Notes under the pieces: model-generated | What the model was told of the DNA's origin: nothing | The model's input: only the letters and a program-made list of their open reading frames with translations | Databases searched by the model: none | Assembly (NCBI GenBank): GCA_963736505.1 | Contig: CAVTOZ010000008.1 | Coordinates: forward strand, 186,001 to 250,000 | DNA length: 64,000 nt | Source of the DNA: Solirubrobacter sp963736505 | GTDB lineage: Bacteria; Actinomycetota; Thermoleophilia; Solirubrobacterales; Solirubrobacteraceae | Reading direction: 5' to 3' | Position numbers and translations under genes: made by a program | Part shown: piece after piece, positions 16,738 through 24,147 of the stretch | How the letters are laid out: each line of letters starts with the position of its first letter | How positions within the stretch are numbered: position 1 is the first letter of the stretch

Positions 16738-17940
16738 ATGAACATCCTCATCGTCGACGACGAGCCCGGCACGCGCCTGACGGTCGCAGCCGCCGTAGAA
16801 CGCCTCGGACACACCGCGGTGCAGGCCTCCGACGGGCGCGAGGGCTGGCTGCGCTTCACGCAGTCGCGGCCGGACGTCGTGATCACCGACTGGGCGATGC
16901 CCGGGATCGACGGGACGGAGCTGGCGCGCAGGATCCGCGAGGACGCCGGGCCGAGCTACACGTTCGTGATGATCCTCACCGGCCAGGCGGACGAGAGCGC
17001 CGCGCGCGACGCGATGCGCGCGGGCGCCGACGACGTGATCCTCAAGCCGCTCGACCCCGCCGCGCTCGAGCGCAAGCTGATCGCCGCCGACCGCGTGACG
17101 GCGATGCACCGCCGGATGCTGGAGGACGCGCGCCGCGATCCGCTGACCGGAGCCGGCAGCCGCCTGCGGCTCGTGGAGGACCTCGCCGCGGTCTGCGCCC
17201 GGGTCGAGCGCTACGGGCACGCCTACATAGTGGCGATGTTCAGCGTCAGCGGCGACGATGACGCTCTGCGCGTCGCGGGCCGGGCGATCGGCCACGCGAT
17301 CCGCTCCGGCGACGTCTTCTACCGCTCCGGCCCGCGCGAGCTCGTCGCGCTGCTGCCCGAGCAGGCGATCGACACCGCCACGATCGCGACCGAGCGCCTG
17401 CGGCGCGCGGCCGAGGAGAGCCACCCGGACATCCAGGTCACGGCCGGGCTCGTGATGACAGGCACCGGCGAGAGCACGCCGGAGGCGCTGCTGGCCGCCG
17501 CCGAGGCGGCGCTGGCGCGCGCCCGCGACGCCGGCGCCGGGACGGCCGGACCGCAGGGCGAGGGCGGCGCCGCGGCACTGCGGCTGCTGATCGCCGACGA
17601 CGACCCCGTCACGCGGCTGATGCTGAGCGCGATCCTCAAGCGCGAGGCGGGCTTCGAGCTCGTCGGCGAGGCCGAGGACGCCCCGGGCGCGATCGAGCTC
17701 GCGCTGCGCCGGCGCCCGGACGTCGTGCTGCTCGACGTCAACATGCCCGGGGGCGGCGGCGCGCGCGCCGCGGTCCAGATCCGCGAGGCGATGCCGGAGG
17801 TGCGGATCGTGGCGATCAGCGCCGACGACTCGCAGCTCAGCCAGTACGACATGATGCGCGCCGGCGCCGTCGGGTTCATCGCCAAGGGCGCGCCCGACGA
17901 CGAGATCCTGCGCGTGATCCGCTCGTCAGCCCGCTGGTAG
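16738..17940 (+). CDS. Response regulator REC-(degenerate GGDEF)-REC
   Basis: A 400-residue regulator. Receiver 1 spans about 1-120 with phospho-Asp51 (ITDWAMPG); a GGDEF-like domain follows (about 133-265, opening with DPLTGAGSR); receiver 2 spans about 281-400 with Asp333 (LLDVNMPG). The GGDEF signature is replaced by SGPREL (197-202), so the middle domain should not make c-di-GMP; it may bind a nucleotide or act as a spacer or partner surface. The start is placed at the ATG reading MNILIVDDEP; an upstream ATG at 16690 would add 16 residues. The gene is divergent from the hybrid kinase and is its likely output. Confidence 0.88.
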   Translation: MNILIVDDEPGTRLTVAAAVERLGHTAVQASDGREGWLRFTQSRPDVVITDWAMPGIDGTELARRIREDAGPSYTFVMILTGQADESAARDAMRAGADDVILKPLDPAALERKLIAADRVTAMHRRMLEDARRDPLTGAGSRLRLVEDLAAVCARVERYGHAYIVAMFSVSGDDDALRVAGRAIGHAIRSGDVFYRSGPRELVALLPEQAIDTATIATERLRRAAEESHPDIQVTAGLVMTGTGESTPEALLAAAEAALARARDAGAGTAGPQGEGGAAALRLLIADDDPVTRLMLSAILKREAGFELVGEAEDAPGAIELALRRRPDVVLLDVNMPGGGGARAAVQIREAMPEVRIVAISADDSQLSQYDMMRAGAVGFIAKGAPDDEILRVIRSSARW

Positions 17941-17942
17941 TC

Positions 17943-17963
17943 GCATCGCCCAGAGGGCGATGC
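17943..17963. terminator. Bidirectional terminator hairpin
   Basis: GCATCGCCC-aga-GGGCGATGC is a perfect 9-bp stem with a 3-nt loop, placed between the convergent response-regulator and RNase HI genes. There is no clear U-tract, which is common in GC-rich actinobacteria. Confidence 0.65.
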
Positions 17964-17996
17964 TTCGGGAGTTCCACTCGCGGATTTGCCGGGCGC

Positions 17997-18401
17997 TCAC
18001 GCCGGGTGAACTCCCCGGTCCAACGCGGCGTTGACGAGCGCGTCGGCTTCCGCGTTCTGTGCGCGCGGGACCGAGCGGATGCTCCACGCGTCGAAGCGGC
18101 CGAGCTCCTCGAGCGCCGCCGCGTGCAGCGGCTTCATGTCAGGGTGCTTGACCTTGTAGGTGCCGTTGACCTGCTTGGCGACGAGCTCGGAGTCGTTGAT
18201 CACCTCGACCTCGGTCGCGCCCAGCGCCAAGGCGCGGCGCAGGCCGAGCAGGAGCCCGCGGTACTCGGCGACGTTGTTCGTCGCGGTGCCGAGCAGCTCG
18301 CTCACCTCGTCGTGCAGACCTTCCCCGCTGATCACCGCCGCCGCGGCGGCCGGACCAGGGTTGCCGCGTGCGCCACCGTCCACATGGAGCGTGACCTTCA
18401 C
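17997..18401 (-). CDS. rnhA: Ribonuclease HI
   Basis: RNase HI degrades the RNA strand of RNA-DNA hybrids. The 134-residue protein retains all four acidic catalytic positions: Asp in VDGGARGNPG, Glu in NVAEYRGLL, Asp in INDSELVAKQ and Asp in NAEADALVN. It is the short actinobacterial form without an N-terminal hybrid-binding domain or C-terminal phosphatase domain. GTG start. RNase HII is also present in the window (39 kb), so both classes coexist. Confidence 0.93.
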   Translation of the reverse strand: MKVTLHVDGGARGNPGPAAAAAVISGEGLHDEVSELLGTATNNVAEYRGLLLGLRRALALGATEVEVINDSELVAKQVNGTYKVKHPDMKPLHAAALEELGRFDAWSIRSVPRAQNAEADALVNAALDRGVHPA

Positions 18402-18444
18402 AAGGTCGGATGATCGGGGTGAGGCGGAGGGGCTGCCTTCCTTG

Positions 18445-18660
18445 TCACTCCACTGGCGACAGGGGCGGGAAGTCGCCCGTGACCCGCATGCGGCGACGGT
18501 CGCGCACCTCGCGCTGTCCGCCGCCCGTGGAGCCCGGCAGGCGGCGCTCCTTCTTGCGGCGGTCGACGATGACCGTCACGTTCGGGTCGTCTTCGTAGTA
18601 ATCGGCCAGCTTCTCGTAGAGCTCCGGCGCGAGGGGCTCTGGTACGACGCAATAGATCAC
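18445..18660 (-). CDS. Small basic hypothetical protein
   Basis: A 71-residue protein starting IYCVVPEPLAPELYEKLADYYEDDPNVTVIVDRRKKERR, with a beta-strand N-terminus and a strongly basic, disordered C-terminal half (REVRDRRRMRV). The GTG start is supported by TAGGAT with a 7-nt spacer. I do not recognise a domain, but the length, the VDRRKKERR motif and the codon use argue for a real gene. It lies between RNase HI and a zinc-ribbon protein on the same strand. Confidence 0.6.
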   Translation of the reverse strand: MIYCVVPEPLAPELYEKLADYYEDDPNVTVIVDRRKKERRLPGSTGGGQREVRDRRRMRVTGDFPPLSPVE

Positions 18661-18667
18661 GAGCGCG

Positions 18668-18673
18668 ATCCTA
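18668..18673 (-). promoter_or_regulatory. -10-like TAGGAT of the small basic protein gene
   Basis: TAGGAT on the minus strand is followed by 7 nt and the GTG at 18660. Confidence 0.4.
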
Positions 18674-18700
18674 ATGCGTGGAGCGGGGGATTGAAGTCGT

Positions 18701-19378
18701 TCATGTGTTGAGAGCGAGGTGCAACGCTCCGCGTTCATCGGCGGCGGCGTTGACCTCCTGCTCCTCCGGCGAGAGCTCGGCGAGCTCGTCTCCCTGGGCC
18801 TCGCGGCGCACGCCGCCGGCCTCGTCGGACAGGTCGATCTCGAAGCGATACCAGGACAGCTCCCACATCACGACGATCGCGACGACGCTCGGGCGGTCCG
18901 TGCGCGGGCGCACCGAGACGGCGGGCGCGCCGAGCGAGCGGGCGACGCCGCCGACCGTGCGCGTGTGGTCTGAGGCGTTGAAGACATCCAGCGCGCGCTG
19001 CATCTTCAGGTCCGCGTTCGTCGGGACGGCGCGGATGTGGCGCGGCTCGCGGCGCGGCTCCGGGCGCATGACGGGCTCCACCGGCTCCTCCGGCTCGAGC
19101 TCCTCGATGTCGCGCGAAGGGCGCTCGCGGCGCGTGCGCAGGCGGTCGATGAACGAGCGCCCGCGCTCGCGGTAGGGCTGGCGCAGGGCGACGTCGTCGG
19201 CCCCGGATTCGCGGATCCAGCCCTCGTGCTGGGCACGCGAGGTGCACAGGTCGCAGACCATCCGGCGCTCGCCGCCGGCGAGGAAGTGCTCGGCGTGCTC
19301 GCCGCGCAGGAGCGTGCGTCCACACACGTCGCATGCGACGTCCAACTGGTTCGTGTGGATGTCGCGGGTACGTGCCAT
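18701..19378 (-). CDS. Zinc-ribbon-containing hypothetical protein
   Basis: A 225-residue protein. The N-terminus has a four-Cys zinc ribbon (CDVCGRTLLRGEHAEHF, then CDLC about 20 residues later). A charged linker rich in Arg, Glu and Pro follows, then a C-terminal domain of about 90 residues (LKMQRALDVFNASDHTRTVGGVARSL to SWYRFEIDL). The ribbon suggests nucleic-acid or protein binding; the C-terminal domain is not recognised. A 13-bp hairpin with one mismatch lies directly upstream of the start and may be regulatory. Confidence 0.65.
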   Translation of the reverse strand: MARTRDIHTNQLDVACDVCGRTLLRGEHAEHFLAGGERRMVCDLCTSRAQHEGWIRESGADDVALRQPYRERGRSFIDRLRTRRERPSRDIEELEPEEPVEPVMRPEPRREPRHIRAVPTNADLKMQRALDVFNASDHTRTVGGVARSLGAPAVSVRPRTDRPSVVAIVVMWELSWYRFEIDLSDEAGGVRREAQGDELAELSPEEQEVNAAADERGALHLALNT

Positions 19379-19382
19379 GACG

Positions 19383-19416
19383 ATCCGGCGAGGGTAGCAA
19401 CGCACCCTCTCCGGAT
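19383..19416. promoter_or_regulatory. Long imperfect palindrome upstream of the zinc-ribbon gene
   Basis: ATCCGG-c-GAGGGT pairs with ACCCTC-t-CCGGAT around an 8-nt loop, giving 12 of 13 matched pairs. It starts 5 bp upstream of the zinc-ribbon start codon and overlaps a possible -10 (TACCCT), so an operator is as likely as an RNA hairpin. Confidence 0.5.
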
Positions 19417-19438
19417 TGAATGGGGAGTTTCGCCCGCG

Positions 19439-19485
19439 CCGTCCCCGGCGGGCCCGCGTCGCGGGCGCCTCATCGCCGGGGACGG
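19439..19485. terminator. Terminator-like cruciform behind the EF-G-like gene
   Basis: CCGTCCCCGGCG (19439-19450) and CGCCGGGGACGG (19474-19485) form a perfect 12-bp stem enclosing a second stem GCCCGC/GCGGGC. It sits 14 bp past the stop of the EF-G-like gene. Confidence 0.55.
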
Positions 19486-19499
19486 GCGTGCGACGTTAC

Positions 19500-21560
19500 T
19501 CAGGCTACGGCTTCCTCTTCCTTCGCCTTGTCGGCCACCTTCTGCGCCAGGTGCGCGGGGATCTCCTCGTAGCGCAGGAACTCGAGCGTGTATTCGCCCT
19601 GGCCGCCCGTGAGGGCGCGCAGGTCGGGGGCGTAGGAGAGCATCTCGCTCATCGGGACCTCGGCCTTGACCTCGGTCATCCCGCCCACCGCCTCGGTGCC
19701 GATCGGCCGGCCGCGGCGGGAGCTCAGGTCGCCCATGACGTCGCCGACCGAGCCTTCGGGGACCGAGCAGGTGATCAGCATGATCGGCTCCAGCAGCACC
19801 GCGCCGGCCTGCTCGAGCGCCTGCTTCATCGCCAGCGAACCGGCCAGCCGGAACGCCATCTCCGACGAGTCGACGGTGTGGTAGGAGCCGTCGTAGACCT
19901 TCACGCGCACGCCCTTGACGGGGTAGCCCGCGACGGCGCCTTCGCGCATCGCGTCGAGCACGCCCTTCTCGACCGCCGGGATGAAGCCGGACGGGATCAC
20001 GCCGCCCTTGATCGCGTTGACGAACTCGAAGTCGGACCCCTCGAGCGGCTCGATCTCGATGTGGCAGTCGCCGAACTGGCCGCGGCCGCCGGTCTGCTTC
20101 TTGTGGCGGCCGTGGGCCTTCGCCGAGCCGCGGATCGTCTCCTGATACGGCACGCGCGGCGGCTTGAGCGAGACCTCGGCGCCGAAGCGCGACTTCATCC
20201 GGTCGACGATCACCTCGACATGGATCTGCGACAGGCCGGCGACGATCTGCTCGCCCGTCTGCTCGTCGCGGTGCAGGTCGATCGTCGGGTCCTCCTCCTG
20301 CAGGCGCCGCAGCGCCGTGAAGACCTTGTCCTCGTCGCCCTTGTTCTTGGGCTCGATCGCGAACGCCATCACCGGCGCCGGCAGCTTCACCGACGGCATG
20401 TGGATCGGCGTGTCGCGCGCCGCCAGCCAGTCGCCCGCGTGCGTCTCCTTGAGCTTGGCCACCGCGCCGATGTCGCCGGGGCCGAACGCCTCGACGTGCG
20501 TGACGTCCTTGCCGCGCGGGCTCAGCAGCTGCCCGACGCGCTCCTTGTTGTGGGCGCGCGTGTTGAGCACGTGCGTGTCGTGGGTCATCGTGCCCTGGTA
20601 GACGCGGAACAGGTTGATCCGGCCCGCGAACGGGTCGGCGCGCGTCTTGAACACGTACGCGAACATCTCGGCGTCCGGGTCGGGCTCGAGCAGGTGCCCG
20701 TCGACGTCGACGCTGCCGCCGTGCTGGACCGGCGACGGAAGGTCGTCGACGATCGCGTCGAGCAGCCGGTTCGCGCCGAGCCGCGTGGTCGCCACGCCGC
20801 AGGTGACCGGGAAGATGTGGCCGTGGTCGGTGCCGTCCTCGAGCGCCGTGACGATCTCCTCGTGCGAGATCTCGTCGCCTTCGAGGTAGCGCTCCATCAG
20901 CGCCTCGGAGTTCTCGGCGACCTCGTCCATCAGCTTCTCGCGGTACTCCTGCGCCTGAGCGGCGAGGTCGTCCGGGATCGGGATCTCCGCGCACTTGCCG
21001 TCGGCGCCGTACTCGTACGCCTTCATGTCGACGAGGTCGATCAGCCCGCGGACCTCGTGCTCGGACCCGATCGGGATCTCGGTGGCGACGACGTGCTGGC
21101 CGAACGCCGCCTTCAGCGACTCCAGCGTGCGGAAGAAGTCGGCCCGCTCGCGATCGAGCATGTTCACGTAGACGAGGCGGGCGACGCCGAGCTCCTGCGC
21201 GCGCTCCCACAGCCGTCGTGTGGAGACCTCGACGCCCATCACGGCGTTGACCACGAAGATCGCCGACTCGGCCACGCGCAGGGCCCCGAGGGCGTCGGCG
21301 ACGAAGCTGGGCTCCCCGGGCGTGTCGATCAGGTTGACCTTCACATCGCGCCACTCGAACGAGGCCAGTGACGCGGAGATGGACATTCCGCGGGACTTCT
21401 CGTCCTCGTCGGCGTCCGAGACCGTCGTACCGTCGGCCACCGAGCCGAGCCGAGTCGTCGCCCCTGCCTCGAACAGCAAGGCCTCGTGCAGCGACGTCTT
21501 CCCGCTCCCTCGGTGGCCGACTAGGGCCACGTTGCGGATCCTGTCTGCGGCGTGCGGCAT
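19500..21560 (-). CDS. EF-G-like translational GTPase (EF-G2 type)
   Basis: A 686-residue protein with the five EF-G domains, but it is not canonical EF-G. G1 is GHRGSGKT (15-22), and G3 is DTPG (79-82) followed by Glu83 where EF-G has the catalytic His. The guanine-specificity motif NKxD reads NMLD (133-136). Domain IV/V motifs such as GGRGQFGDCHIEIEPLEG and PSGFIPAVEKGV are kept. These changes are usual for FusA2/EF-G2 paralogues of uncertain role. It is 45 bp downstream of the sigma factor on the same strand. Confidence 0.88.
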   Translation of the reverse strand: MPHAADRIRNVALVGHRGSGKTSLHEALLFEAGATTRLGSVADGTTVSDADEDEKSRGMSISASLASFEWRDVKVNLIDTPGEPSFVADALGALRVAESAIFVVNAVMGVEVSTRRLWERAQELGVARLVYVNMLDRERADFFRTLESLKAAFGQHVVATEIPIGSEHEVRGLIDLVDMKAYEYGADGKCAEIPIPDDLAAQAQEYREKLMDEVAENSEALMERYLEGDEISHEEIVTALEDGTDHGHIFPVTCGVATTRLGANRLLDAIVDDLPSPVQHGGSVDVDGHLLEPDPDAEMFAYVFKTRADPFAGRINLFRVYQGTMTHDTHVLNTRAHNKERVGQLLSPRGKDVTHVEAFGPGDIGAVAKLKETHAGDWLAARDTPIHMPSVKLPAPVMAFAIEPKNKGDEDKVFTALRRLQEEDPTIDLHRDEQTGEQIVAGLSQIHVEVIVDRMKSRFGAEVSLKPPRVPYQETIRGSAKAHGRHKKQTGGRGQFGDCHIEIEPLEGSDFEFVNAIKGGVIPSGFIPAVEKGVLDAMREGAVAGYPVKGVRVKVYDGSYHTVDSSEMAFRLAGSLAMKQALEQAGAVLLEPIMLITCSVPEGSVGDVMGDLSSRRGRPIGTEAVGGMTEVKAEVPMSEMLSYAPDLRALTGGQGEYTLEFLRYEEIPAHLAQKVADKAKEEEAVA

Positions 21561-21605
21561 GCCTGGCGCTCCTCTCTCTACGAAGCCAGAGAGGCGAGGC
21601 TACCG

Positions 21606-22304
21606 TCAATCCCTGAGGTTGTCTCCCTGCAAGCGCGACTTGAGCCGCAGGACCGCCTTGGTATGGAGCTGGGAGATGCGCGACTCGGTCACGCCGAGGA
21701 CCTCCCCGATCTCCCTCAAGGTCAGGTTCTCGTAGTAGTAGAGCGCGATCACGAGCTTCTCCCGCTCCGGCAGCGCGGCGATCGCGTCGGCCAGGCGGTC
21801 CTTGAGCTCGGACGCCGCGAGCATCTGCTGCGGGTCGGGCGCGTCGGGGTCCTGGAGCGTGTCGAGCAGGCTGACGGCGTCGCCAGAGGAGTCCGAGACC
21901 GCCCACAGCTCGTCCAGCGCGACCACGGTCGAGTTGGAGATCTTGACGAGGATCTCCTGGAACTCGTCGACCGGGATCTGGAGCTCGCGCGCCATCTCCT
22001 CGTCGGTCGGCGTGCGGTGCAGCCGGTGCTCGAGCTTGGCGTGGACCTTCTCGATCTCGCGGGCGCGGGCACGGACCGACCGCGGCACCCAGTCCAGGGC
22101 CCGCAGCTCGTCGATGATCGCGCCCTTGATCCGCGTGATCGCGTACGTCTCGAACTTGATCTCGCGCTCGAGCTCGAAGCGCTCGATCGCGTTGATCAGC
22201 CCGATCAGGCCGTACGAGATCAGGTCGGCCTCTTCTACGTGCGCAGGCAGGCCGGAGGACATCCGGCCGGCGACGTATTTGACCAGCGGTGAATAGGCGA
22301 CCAC
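21606..22304 (-). CDS. RNA polymerase sigma factor, WhiG/FliA family
   Basis: The reading frame shows sigma-70 region 2 (YSPLVKYVAGRMSSGLP, EEADLISYGLIGLINAIERFE), region 3 and region 4 (LPEREKLVIALYYYENLTLREIGEVLGVTESRISQLHTKA), typical of WhiG/FliA factors for flagellar or developmental genes. The first GTG is at 22304, but the frame upstream continues with conserved sequence (KDLWRRYKTDGSDKAREQL) back to a stop at 22404. The only plausible start there is CTG at 22391, with a GAGGGGG Shine-Dalgarno five nt away. That gives 261 residues. The gene follows the Xer recombinase by 12 nt. Confidence 0.92.
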   Translation of the reverse strand: MVAYSPLVKYVAGRMSSGLPAHVEEADLISYGLIGLINAIERFELEREIKFETYAITRIKGAIIDELRALDWVPRSVRARAREIEKVHAKLEHRLHRTPTDEEMARELQIPVDEFQEILVKISNSTVVALDELWAVSDSSGDAVSLLDTLQDPDAPDPQQMLAASELKDRLADAIAALPEREKLVIALYYYENLTLREIGEVLGVTESRISQLHTKAVLRLKSRLQGDNLRD

Positions 22305-22396
22305 CAGCTGCTCGCGGGCCTTGTCGGATCCGTCGGTCTTATACCGACGCCAAAGGTCCTTGAGCTCGATCGCTTTTACGTTGGTCTCCAGTGAGG

Positions 22397-22403
22397 CCCC
22401 CTC
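22397..22403 (-). promoter_or_regulatory. Shine-Dalgarno GAGGGGG deciding a CTG start
   Basis: GAGGGGG lies between the Xer stop codon and CTG 22391 with 5-nt spacing. It is one of the strongest ribosome-binding sites in the window and has no ATG/GTG/TTG within reach, which supports CTG as the sigma-factor start. Confidence 0.6.
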
Positions 22404-23297
22404 TTAAGCCCGCGGATGGCTCTTCGCATACGCCGCCCGCAGCCGAGCGGACTCTACCCGAGTGTAGACCTGGGTTGTCGATATCGAAGCGTGGCCCAGC
22501 AGTTCCTGGATCGCTCTCAGGTCCGCGCCCCCCTCCAGCAGGTGCGTGGCGAAGGAATGCCGCAGGGCGTGCGGATGGACGCCGGTCTGGGTCTGGGCGT
22601 GCCGCGCCCACACGCGCAGGCGGCGGCGGACGTCGGACGTCGAGAGCCGCCTCCCGCTCTTGGAGAGGAACAGCGCGGATTCGGCGTCGGCGCCCAGCAG
22701 CGCGGGCCGGGCGCGCTCCAGGTAGGCCGCGACGGCCTTCAGCGCGGGCTCGCCGGCGGGCACGAAGCGCGTCTTGGAGCCCTTGCCCTCGACGCGCAGC
22801 TGCTCGGCGTCGAAGTCGACCGATGCGACGTCGAGGTCGACCAGCTCCTCGGCGCGCAGACCGCACGCGTACGCGATCTCGAAGAGGGCGCGATCGCGCT
22901 GCTCCAGCGGCGTGGCGGCGGGGATGCGATCGAGGATCGCGGCGACGTCGGCGGGCTTGAGCACGCGCGGGAGGTCGTGCGGGAGCCGCGGCGCCGGCAG
23001 CAGGTCGGCCGGGTTGGCCTCGATCTCGCCGTGCTCGAGCAGCGTGCGGAAGAGGCTGCGGATGCTCGCGAGCTTGCGCGCCATCGTGCGCGGGGCGGAG
23101 CCCTTCTGGGACAGGCGCGCGGCCCAGCGCCGCAGCGCCGGGTAGCCGATGTCGGTCGGGCCGAGCCCGTTGGCGGTCGCCCAGGCGGCGAGCTCGGCGG
23201 CGTCCGTGCCGTACGCGCGGCGGGTGCGCTCAGCCGCGCCGCGGCGGCGCAGGTCGGCGTCGAACGTGCGCAGCGCGGCGCGCCACGGCTCCGACAC
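22404..23297 (-). CDS. xerC: Tyrosine recombinase XerC/XerD
   Basis: A 297-residue site-specific recombinase that would resolve chromosome dimers. The N-terminal SAM-like core-binding domain (about 1-85) precedes the catalytic domain with the full set of residues: Arg in ACGLRAEEL, Lys in GKGSKTRF, His-x-x-Arg in HPHALRHSFATH, His in LLGHASISTT and nucleophile Tyr in TQVYTRV. GTG 23297 is chosen because it avoids overlap with the divergent gene at 23320; GTG 23342 or ATG 23336 would add a non-conserved tail. The sigma factor is immediately downstream. Confidence 0.92.
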   Translation of the reverse strand: MSEPWRAALRTFDADLRRRGAAERTRRAYGTDAAELAAWATANGLGPTDIGYPALRRWAARLSQKGSAPRTMARKLASIRSLFRTLLEHGEIEANPADLLPAPRLPHDLPRVLKPADVAAILDRIPAATPLEQRDRALFEIAYACGLRAEELVDLDVASVDFDAEQLRVEGKGSKTRFVPAGEPALKAVAAYLERARPALLGADAESALFLSKSGRRLSTSDVRRRLRVWARHAQTQTGVHPHALRHSFATHLLEGGADLRAIQELLGHASISTTQVYTRVESARLRAAYAKSHPRA

Positions 23298-23319
23298 CGC
23301 CGCCGTACCCTGGGAGATC

Positions 23320-23625
23320 GTGAGTGCGTTCTTCATCGACACGTCGACCGGTCAGGTCGCGACCCTCCGGCAGCTCGTGACGGCGGGCGTGACGACGTCC
23401 GACGTCGCTCCCCCGCGCCCGTGGCATCCCGTGCGCGGCGACCGCGACGCGAGCACGCTGTGGTACGCGGTGATGCGCAAGCGGATCAAGGGCGTGTACA
23501 TCGGCACCTTGACTGTTCGGCACCAGGACCATCACGCCTCCCTTCTGAACGAAGGCTGGCAAGAGGTGCCGAAGGAGGAGATCGAGGCATTCGGTCCCGT
23601 GCTGGACGATCCCGTCGCGGGATGA
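23320..23625 (+). CDS. Small hypothetical protein
   Basis: A 101-residue protein (SAFFIDTSTGQVATLRQLV to PKEEIEAFGPVLDDPVAG) with no recognised domain. Its GTG is preceded by TACCCT with 8 nt between, similar to other leaderless starts here, and it ends 18 bp before marR on the same strand. It is divergent from the Xer gene. The coding call is moderate: frame and codon use are consistent, but homology is not evident to me. Confidence 0.5.
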   Translation: MSAFFIDTSTGQVATLRQLVTAGVTTSDVAPPRPWHPVRGDRDASTLWYAVMRKRIKGVYIGTLTVRHQDHHASLLNEGWQEVPKEEIEAFGPVLDDPVAG

Positions 23626-23630
23626 TCCGG

Positions 23631-23636
23631 TAACGT
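23631..23636 (+). promoter_or_regulatory. -10-like TAACGT of marR
   Basis: TAACGT is followed by 7 nt and the ATG at 23644. Confidence 0.45.
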
Positions 23637-23643
23637 ATCGGAC

Positions 23644-24111
23644 ATGGACCTCCTGTTCCTGCTCAACCAGGCGAGCTTCGCCCTCGGCAACGAGATGGCG
23701 TCGCGGCTCGCCGAGGTCGGCATCACGCCGCGGCACTACTGCGTACTGACCCACGCGCTGGAGGAGGACCTGACGCAGATCCGGCTGGCCGAGCGCTCCA
23801 TGCTCGACAAGACCACGATGGTCGTCACGCTCGACGAGCTCGAGAAGGCCGGCCTTGCCGAGCGCCGTCCCTCCCCCGCCGACCGCCGCGCGCGGATCGT
23901 CGCCGTGACGCCGAAGGGCGCCGGCGCGATCGCCGCCGCCGGGCAGATCGTCGACGAGATGCAGCGCGAGCTGCTGGAGGCGCTGCCCGAGGATCAGCGC
24001 GAGGTGTTCGCCGGGGCGCTGCAGCAGCTCGTCGCGGGGCCGCTCGCCTCGCCGTCGCATGTGGAGCGCTCGCTCCGACGCCCGCGCGAGCGGGCCCTCG
24101 TACCGAACTAG
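23644..24111 (+). CDS. MarR-family transcriptional regulator
   Basis: A 155-residue winged-helix regulator. The recognition region reads RLAERSMLDKTTMVVTLDELEKAGLAERRPSPADRRARIVAVTPKG, with the DxR wing (ADRRARIV) typical of MarR. It is followed 36 bp later by an MFS multidrug transporter, with a 19-bp palindrome covering its own stop codon and lying just before the transporter promoter. It is therefore the probable ligand-responsive repressor of the pump. Confidence 0.93.
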   Translation: MDLLFLLNQASFALGNEMASRLAEVGITPRHYCVLTHALEEDLTQIRLAERSMLDKTTMVVTLDELEKAGLAERRPSPADRRARIVAVTPKGAGAIAAAGQIVDEMQRELLEALPEDQREVFAGALQQLVAGPLASPSHVERSLRRPRERALVPN

Positions 24112-24123
24112 ATCGTCTAGTTC
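24105..24123. promoter_or_regulatory. Probable MarR operator
   Basis: GAACTAGA-tcg-TCTAGTTC has perfect 8-bp arms. It spans the marR stop codon and lies 12 bp upstream of the TACGGT -10 of the MFS gene, a good position for repression. Confidence 0.7.
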
Positions 24124-24135
24124 CGGATCATCTGA

Positions 24136-24141
24136 TACGGT
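24136..24141 (+). promoter_or_regulatory. -10-like TACGGT of the MFS gene
   Basis: TACGGT is followed by CCGAGG and ATG 24148; the 6-nt spacing implies a leaderless transcript. Confidence 0.45.
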
Positions 24142-24147
24142 CCGAGG

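Noticed and set aside
19439..19485. Riboswitch-like structure behind the EF-G-like gene
   Set aside because: It is downstream of the stop codon and a simple nested GC stem, best read as a terminator.
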